Shown here: positions 14,763-18,691 of the stretch, piece by piece
Numbering within the stretch: the stretch's first letter is position 1
How the letters are laid out: every line of letters begins with the position of its first letter
Origin: CALHRB01 sp964473465
GTDB lineage: Bacteria > Bacteroidota > Ignavibacteria > Kapaibacteriales > UBA2268
NCBI GenBank assembly: GCA_964473465.1
Contig: CAYYPE010000025.1
Span: forward strand, 1 to 18,691
Length of the DNA: 18,691 bases
Direction: 5' to 3'
Program-made: the position numbers and the translations under genes
Notes under the pieces: model-generated
The model's input: only the letters and a program-made list of their open reading frames with translations
The model's database searches: none
What the model was told of the DNA's origin: nothing

Positions 14763-15494
14763 TTACAACCGTGATGGGTATTCATTCCATTCTTTTCCTT
14801 TAAATTCCCGTCCATTTTCTTTTTTATTTCTTTTTATTTCATCAGCTCCCCAAGTGCCCCACTGCTTAAAGAAAAAAGCAACATTTTGTTCTTTACATTG
14901 ATGAAAGATTTCTTCCACCCATTCTTTTTTTATTGGTCTTGCTCTTCTACCGGATTCACCGCCAACTATTGCCCAATGTATTCCGGATAAATTTAACTTA
15001 CCAACAGAGCCAATAAGCGGCTCAAATGAAATGAATCTGATTGCGGCTTTTATTCTTCTAAGGGAATCTATTCGCTTTTTAAATGTTGCATTCTCTACAC
15101 TAACACCAAGCCAAACATTTTCCGGAACTGAATGAGTTGAAAAATACTCAAGCATTATTTTTTCTCTTTTGGTAAGGATTTGATAAATGTGCTGTGGTGT
15201 TTTTTTTATTACATCAAAAATCATATCAAGATATTCAAAAGGCATTTCTTCGTGAAATAAATCACTCATAGAATTGACGAAGAACTTTGTTGGCTTTTTA
15301 ATTCGCAAAGGTTCATCTAAGCGATGAGGTAAAATCTTAAACTTAAATCCATCGCTGTAATCTTCTAATCCCATTGCTTGTAATCTTTTTGCAAATGATT
15401 CTGCATAACAAAATTTACAGCCGGCTGATACTTTATCACAGCCAATACTTGGATTCCAGACTTTTTCTGTCCATTCTATTTTAGTGAGGTTCAT
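14763..15494 (-). CDS. DUF5131 family (phage Gp37/Gp68) three-Cys protein
   Basis: The 243-residue protein carries the family hallmarks in order: IEWTEKVWNPSIGC (6-19) and the three cysteines C19-x6-C26-x2-C29 in GCDKVSAGCKFCYAE. NSMSDLFHEE, QILTKR, WLGVSVEN, FISFEPLIG, VGGESGRRARP and FFKQWG follow. The Cys pattern resembles a radical-SAM-type iron-sulfur site, but the biochemical activity of the family is, to my knowledge, not settled. Members are common in phages and islands and often sit beside the three-Cys-motif partner TcmP. I see no TcmP gene here, so the gene may be an orphan. The ATG at 15494 has no Shine-Dalgarno. It lies behind the tandem array and the AlbA_2 gene on the same strand and may be transcribed with them if the array does not terminate transcription. 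Confidence 0.85.
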   Translation of the reverse strand: MNLTKIEWTEKVWNPSIGCDKVSAGCKFCYAESFAKRLQAMGLEDYSDGFKFKILPHRLDEPLRIKKPTKFFVNSMSDLFHEEMPFEYLDMIFDVIKKTPQHIYQILTKREKIMLEYFSTHSVPENVWLGVSVENATFKKRIDSLRRIKAAIRFISFEPLIGSVGKLNLSGIHWAIVGGESGRRARPIKKEWVEEIFHQCKEQNVAFFFKQWGTWGADEIKRNKKENGREFKGKEWNEYPSRL

Positions 15495-15510
15495 AGTCTT
15501 TTTTTCTTAG

Positions 15511-15817
15511 CCAATAAAAATTGAATTTTATTACCTGTTCCTTTAGTAAATAAATCTTATTGAAAAATAAGGACTTATCATTTTTTTATTTTCTTTTGTC
15601 AATAAAAATATAGTTTTTTTACCCTTTTTTTTGGTAAATAAAACTTATTGAAAAATAAGGATTTATCAATTTTTTATTTTCTTTTGTCAATAAAACTTAG
15701 GGTTTTTACCCCTTATTTTTGTCAATAAAACTTATTGAAAAATAAGGACTTATCAATTTTTTATTTTCTTTTGTCAATAAAACTTAGAATTATTACCCCT
15801 TATTTTTGTCAATAAAA
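15511..15817. repeat. 87/88-bp tandem repeat array, about 3.5 copies
   Basis: Units begin at 15556 (88 bp), 15644 (87 bp) and 15731 (87 bp), with a more diverged half unit at 15511-15555. The first 57 bp of units 2 and 3 differ at one position, so the expansion is recent; unit 1 is more diverged. Each unit has CTTATT-GAAA-AATAAG, which forms a 6-bp hairpin, and two spaced copies of TTGTCAATAAAA. The newer units also have a small GGGT/ACCC-type or ACCCC-containing block. Unit 3 runs into the 3' end of the AlbA_2 gene, whose last seven codons and stop it contains. The array fills the 298-bp gap before the DUF5131 gene. It is not a CRISPR, because there are no unique spacers. Confidence 0.9.
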
Positions 15818-17436
15818 TACTTACGAAATTTTTTACTGCCAATAGTTTTAATCTCTCCTGTATTAGCAAGTTTATAAATGCAATTGCGTAATTTTCTCAA
15901 AGGAATCTCTTTTCCTATTCTGTTGTGAATGCTATCGATATTTGAGTTAGAGTAATTTTCTAAATCTTCTAAAATCAGATTTTTAAGACGATATTCTTCT
16001 ATATTTGATAAATCAGTTTGCTCCAGAGTTGTCCCCTTTAAAACTGCGGGATTAACATAATACTGTAAACCTTTAGTTTTTCCCCTGGTTAAAATAATGT
16101 TGTATTTGAGAAGATTACCTAACCAGTTTTTAATTTGTCTATCATCTTTACTTTGTATTTGCTTGCTAAATTCGGTGGCAATAATTGATTTATACTGTGC
16201 AATTATGCCTAAACAAATAATTTCTTTTTGATTAAGATGATACTGTTGTTTCACCTTTTCTATAAATGTAATTATATCTATATTTTTAATTGTATTGTAT
16301 ATAGTAACTATAACCCTGTCATTTTTTTCTTCAACAATTGGCGGTTTTTTTGCCTCACTGAGAAGTATTTCATACATCCTATCATAACCACTTCCTTCTC
16401 TTTCCATTAAATTTAAGTCATAAAATATTTTTGATAGGTGTTCATTTCTTCTAATAGATTGATGTAAGATATTTTTAGTTGTAACACCTAATGGTAATAA
16501 ACCGGGATTATGAATTTCTAATCTATCTGGGAAAAAATTTATAAAAATATCACCCTTTGTAGTATATGGTCTGTGTACTAAAGCATTGGCAAGTAATTCT
16601 CTGATAACATCCTCATTGTAATGGTAAATTATTTTTCTTCCTAATATGCCTTCCGAAATTTCTATTCCTTCTCTCCACTCTGGAATTTTCTTCCAGATAT
16701 CTTCAATAAGTTCTTTAGGATTCATAGAAAAATCATCCCATACAATTTTTTTTATTTTATTTCCATTGGAATCGTATTTAATGAATTGAACTACGGGAGC
16801 ATAAAGTAAATTAGCTCGCTGTTCTCGTTTACCAATCCATAAAACACCAAGATTGGTTAAAGATGTGCCATCATACATCTGATAATATTGCAATAATTCT
16901 TCATTAGATTTCTGTTTTACAAAATCACTTACCCTATCTGATTGATGAATTGCCTCAATGAACTGCTGAAGTTTTACATTATCACATTCATTAATTTTAA
17001 TTTTTTTCACAACCTTTGTTTCCCATATAAAAGCAGGTTTGTCTGTGAAAAGCCGTGATAATTCATCTGGCAAAACCGGTTTGCAATGGTCTGAAATACG
17101 TATGTAATATTGCCCATCGGTTGTAGATGCTACTGCAGTCTGAGAAGGAAAAATCCTGATTTGAATAAACTCACCATTGTTTTCAGCTATTCGTTTTGTA
17201 ACATCAGCACCTACATTTATAGTAAGTTCGCTAATTCTTTTTCTAATCAGTTCAACTAATTCATCTGGTATTTTTTGTTCTGATGGTGGCATATCATCTC
17301 TATCTTCAATCCCTATATTAATTATTCCGCCTTTTGAGTTTGCAAAACAAACACAATCCTTAGCTAATTCTTTCCAATTCGTATTCTGTGAAGAAAATAA
17401 TTTCAAAGATTTCTTTTCATAAGAAATATCTTCCAT
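15793..17436 (-). CDS. AlbA_2/Schlafen-like DNA-binding domain protein with HATPase_c_4 domain
   Basis: The product (547 residues from the ATG) has an N-terminal AlbA_2 (Schlafen AAA_4-like) domain at about 1-120 (KKSLKLF, CFANSKGGIINIGIED, YYIRISD). The HATPase_c_4 region at about 273-365 includes the N-box RELLANALVHRPY, then DIFINFFPDRLEIHNPG and EREGSGYDRM. About 390-547 holds winged-helix-like segments. This is the COG2865 architecture, usually called predicted transcriptional regulators, and homologues occur in many defence islands. A regulatory or nucleic-acid-binding role with the neighbouring methyltransferase is inferred. I choose the ATG at 17436: an AAGGAGG lies 9 nt upstream, while the TTG at 17442 is only 3 nt from it. 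That Shine-Dalgarno is inside the last Gly-Gly codons of the methyltransferase, whose stop is 2 nt before this ATG. The last codons (FIDKNKG, stop) lie inside the tandem array. Confidence 0.85.
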   Translation of the reverse strand: MEDISYEKKSLKLFSSQNTNWKELAKDCVCFANSKGGIINIGIEDRDDMPPSEQKIPDELVELIRKRISELTINVGADVTKRIAENNGEFIQIRIFPSQTAVASTTDGQYYIRISDHCKPVLPDELSRLFTDKPAFIWETKVVKKIKINECDNVKLQQFIEAIHQSDRVSDFVKQKSNEELLQYYQMYDGTSLTNLGVLWIGKREQRANLLYAPVVQFIKYDSNGNKIKKIVWDDFSMNPKELIEDIWKKIPEWREGIEISEGILGRKIIYHYNEDVIRELLANALVHRPYTTKGDIFINFFPDRLEIHNPGLLPLGVTTKNILHQSIRRNEHLSKIFYDLNLMEREGSGYDRMYEILLSEAKKPPIVEEKNDRVIVTIYNTIKNIDIITFIEKVKQQYHLNQKEIICLGIIAQYKSIIATEFSKQIQSKDDRQIKNWLGNLLKYNIILTRGKTKGLQYYVNPAVLKGTTLEQTDLSNIEEYRLKNLILEDLENYSNSNIDSIHNRIGKEIPLRKLRNCIYKLANTGEIKTIGSKKFRKYFIDKNKG

Positions 17437-17438
17437 TC

Positions 17439-18691
17439 TCAATTTCCTCCTTCTATTATTTTTATCTCTTCCGGTGTTAGTTGATATAATTTATACACCA
17501 GCTCATCTATTTCTTTTTCCCATTGGCTGGTGTCGGCTTTAGCATTTTGTGCTGAGCTTGTCGAAGCATTTGCTGCTAATATTTTATCCACAAGTAATTC
17601 TATTTGCTTTACTATTGACTCATTGGTTGGGGTGATAGCAGGAATAGGTAGATTTTCTAAAAATGCTTTTTTGTATCTATATCCTTCTTCGCCTAAACCA
17701 CCGCCAGCATACCATTTCTTAAAGAAATATGTTACTGGTTTTGAATTAAGTAAGCCGCAAATGTATTTAACATTTCTTCCTGTCATCAGAAAACTTGTTG
17801 CTTCTACAAAATAACCTTCAGAATCTAAATAAAATTGTGGTTGTCTAACTATTTCGGAATACACCACCTTCTCCTTCTCAAACTCGGGATAGTAGGCACA
17901 GGCGCGAAGTTCCCACCAGTAATCACCTTGATCATCTCGTTTTTTTGCTTTGGCTTCAAAGAGTTTTAGATGTTGCATTAAGGCAGGAAATTGTTGATTT
18001 ATAAACAGTTCTGCTTTTTTGTTGTCCATCAAGGATGATGGACTTACTTTATTTGTCCAACCGGCAGGAATAACTATCACCCACAAACCAGCCCATTCGT
18101 AATGGTAGCGTTTAATGTCTCTTCCACGCAAAATTGGTTTTATTATTTCTTCTGTTCGTTTTCTTTCAATTTCATCTTTGCAGTTTGCCAGTATCTCGTT
18201 TCGTTTTTCGGTATCTATTATAAATGCTTCGTTTAAGCCGGTTTTAATTCCATAATAAATATTCACATCCCAGTCTTTAAGCGGCTTACCAATCTTTTCA
18301 ATTTTCTCTTTTAATTTTTGTTCTGCATCAGAACCAATAAACCAGGCATCTTTTGTGAGTTTTGTAAGCAAAACACCTTTTTCATTCAATGCTTTGGAGA
18401 TATCCTCTTTATCTTCTTTTTGCAGAGTAACAGCTTTCAATTGTTTTTCATTTATTGCTTTCTGAATAATTAAAATATTTGTATCAACGGTTGCGTTTTC
18501 AAAAACTCCAGGACCTAAATCAACAAGTTGCAAAGAATTATATTTAATAAAAAATTCCCGCAGCTTTTCTCCATAACCGGCACGCATCCATTTGTTTGAT
18601 GTGATGTAAGTAAGCAAACCATTTTCTTTTAATAATTGAATTCCTTTTTCGTAGAAGAGACAATAAATATCACCGGTTCTGTCGAATGTTT
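17439..18691 (-). CDS. Eco57I/TaqI-like N6-adenine DNA methyltransferase, N-terminus beyond window edge
   Basis: The frame is open to the right edge (TFDRTGDIYCLFYEKG is the first readable stretch), so 417 residues of the C-terminal part are seen and the true start is outside. YITSNKWMRAGYGEKLREFF and VFENATVDTNILII are the end of the Eco57I-type methyltransferase fold. PILRGRDIKRYHYEW, VVYSEIVRQPQFY, TGRNVKYICGLLNSK and FLENLPIP belong to the TaqI-like target recognition domain. These enzymes methylate adenine at N6; some are type IIG fusions with a nuclease. The catalytic NPPY motif and any N-terminal nuclease lie outside the window. The linker before the conserved tail (EIDELVYKLYQLTPEEIKIIEGG) contains an in-frame low-complexity insert, ASTSSAQNAKADTS, encoded by a REP-like palindrome. 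The stop is followed after 2 nt by the AlbA_2 gene. Confidence 0.88.
   Translation of the reverse strand, partial: TFDRTGDIYCLFYEKGIQLLKENGLLTYITSNKWMRAGYGEKLREFFIKYNSLQLVDLGPGVFENATVDTNILIIQKAINEKQLKAVTLQKEDKEDISKALNEKGVLLTKLTKDAWFIGSDAEQKLKEKIEKIGKPLKDWDVNIYYGIKTGLNEAFIIDTEKRNEILANCKDEIERKRTEEIIKPILRGRDIKRYHYEWAGLWVIVIPAGWTNKVSPSSLMDNKKAELFINQQFPALMQHLKLFEAKAKKRDDQGDYWWELRACAYYPEFEKEKVVYSEIVRQPQFYLDSEGYFVEATSFLMTGRNVKYICGLLNSKPVTYFFKKWYAGGGLGEEGYRYKKAFLENLPIPAITPTNESIVKQIELLVDKILAANASTSSAQNAKADTSQWEKEIDELVYKLYQLTPEEIKIIEGGN
17549..17569. repeat. REP-like palindromic insert inside the methyltransferase gene
   Basis: On the minus strand this contains GCTTCGACAAGCTCAGC, with the perfect inverted core GCTT-CGAC-AAGC. 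The motif CTTCGACAAGCTCAG is a widespread dispersed repeat in many bacterial genomes. It encodes ASTSSAQ in frame in a linker near the C-terminus, where an insertion is tolerated. Confidence 0.6.

Noticed and set aside
15511..15817. CRISPR array
   Set aside because: The repeats are contiguous 87/88-bp tandem units with no short repeat/unique spacer pattern, and no cas genes are nearby.
15511..15817. Retron-type or similar non-coding RNA gene
   Set aside because: No reverse transcriptase is in the window and the hairpins are short and AT-rich. The array is better explained as tandem duplication of a gene's 3' end.
13748..18691. A second copy of the tRNA-Ser 3' end as the far attachment site
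   Set aside because: I found no repeat of the T-arm/acceptor sequence to the right within this window; if it exists it is outside.

Overview
The window is AT-rich bacterial chromosome. It probably comes from a member of the FCB group (Bacteroidota, Ignavibacteriota, Kapabacteria or relatives). The evidence is a very large secreted protein ending in a type IX secretion (T9SS/Por) sorting domain, Bacteroidota-style TAnnTTTG -7 boxes in several leaders, mostly weak ribosome binding sites, and a MauE/DoxX-type membrane protein. The exact phylum is an inference.

The left part (1 to about 13.75 kb) is a conserved housekeeping and envelope region. The minus strand carries nuoG (respiratory complex I, cut by the left edge) downstream of gmk (guanylate kinase). 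A plus-strand Gfo/Idh/MocA oxidoreductase is divergent from gmk. Its end overlaps by 8 bp the end of a small minus-strand lipoprotein gene, which closes the group phosphohexomutase (glmM-like), ligA, lipoprotein. A MauE-like membrane protein reads rightwards. After a shared hairpin terminator come two minus-strand genes: a 1541-residue vWA/propeller/HYDIN-repeat/T9SS surface protein and, upstream of it, a peptidase S66 LD-carboxypeptidase with a twin-arginine-like leader. A class II tRNA-Ser(GGA) gene follows on the plus strand.

The right part, from the tRNA 3' end to the window edge, is accessory DNA and looks like a genomic island or defence hotspot placed behind tRNA-Ser. It starts with a direct repeat (AGGGACGTTT twice, 11-bp period). 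Next are a decayed REP-associated tyrosine transposase (RAYT, IS200-like Y1 family) flanked by palindromic sequences, and the broken C-terminus of a second Eco57I-like methyltransferase. A DUF5131 (phage Gp37/Gp68, three-Cys) gene and an 87/88-bp tandem repeat array follow. Last are a tightly coupled pair: an Eco57I/TaqI-like DNA methyltransferase (N-terminus beyond the right edge) and an AlbA_2/Schlafen-like plus HATPase protein.

The most interesting part is this right-hand module. The Shine-Dalgarno of the AlbA_2/HATPase gene lies in the last two glycine codons of the methyltransferase, so the two are probably made together. The tandem array repeats the last codons and stop of the AlbA_2 gene. 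The methyltransferase itself carries an in-frame REP-like palindrome. I see a candidate restriction/defence cassette, but the catalytic half of the methyltransferase lies outside the window, so its function is inferred.
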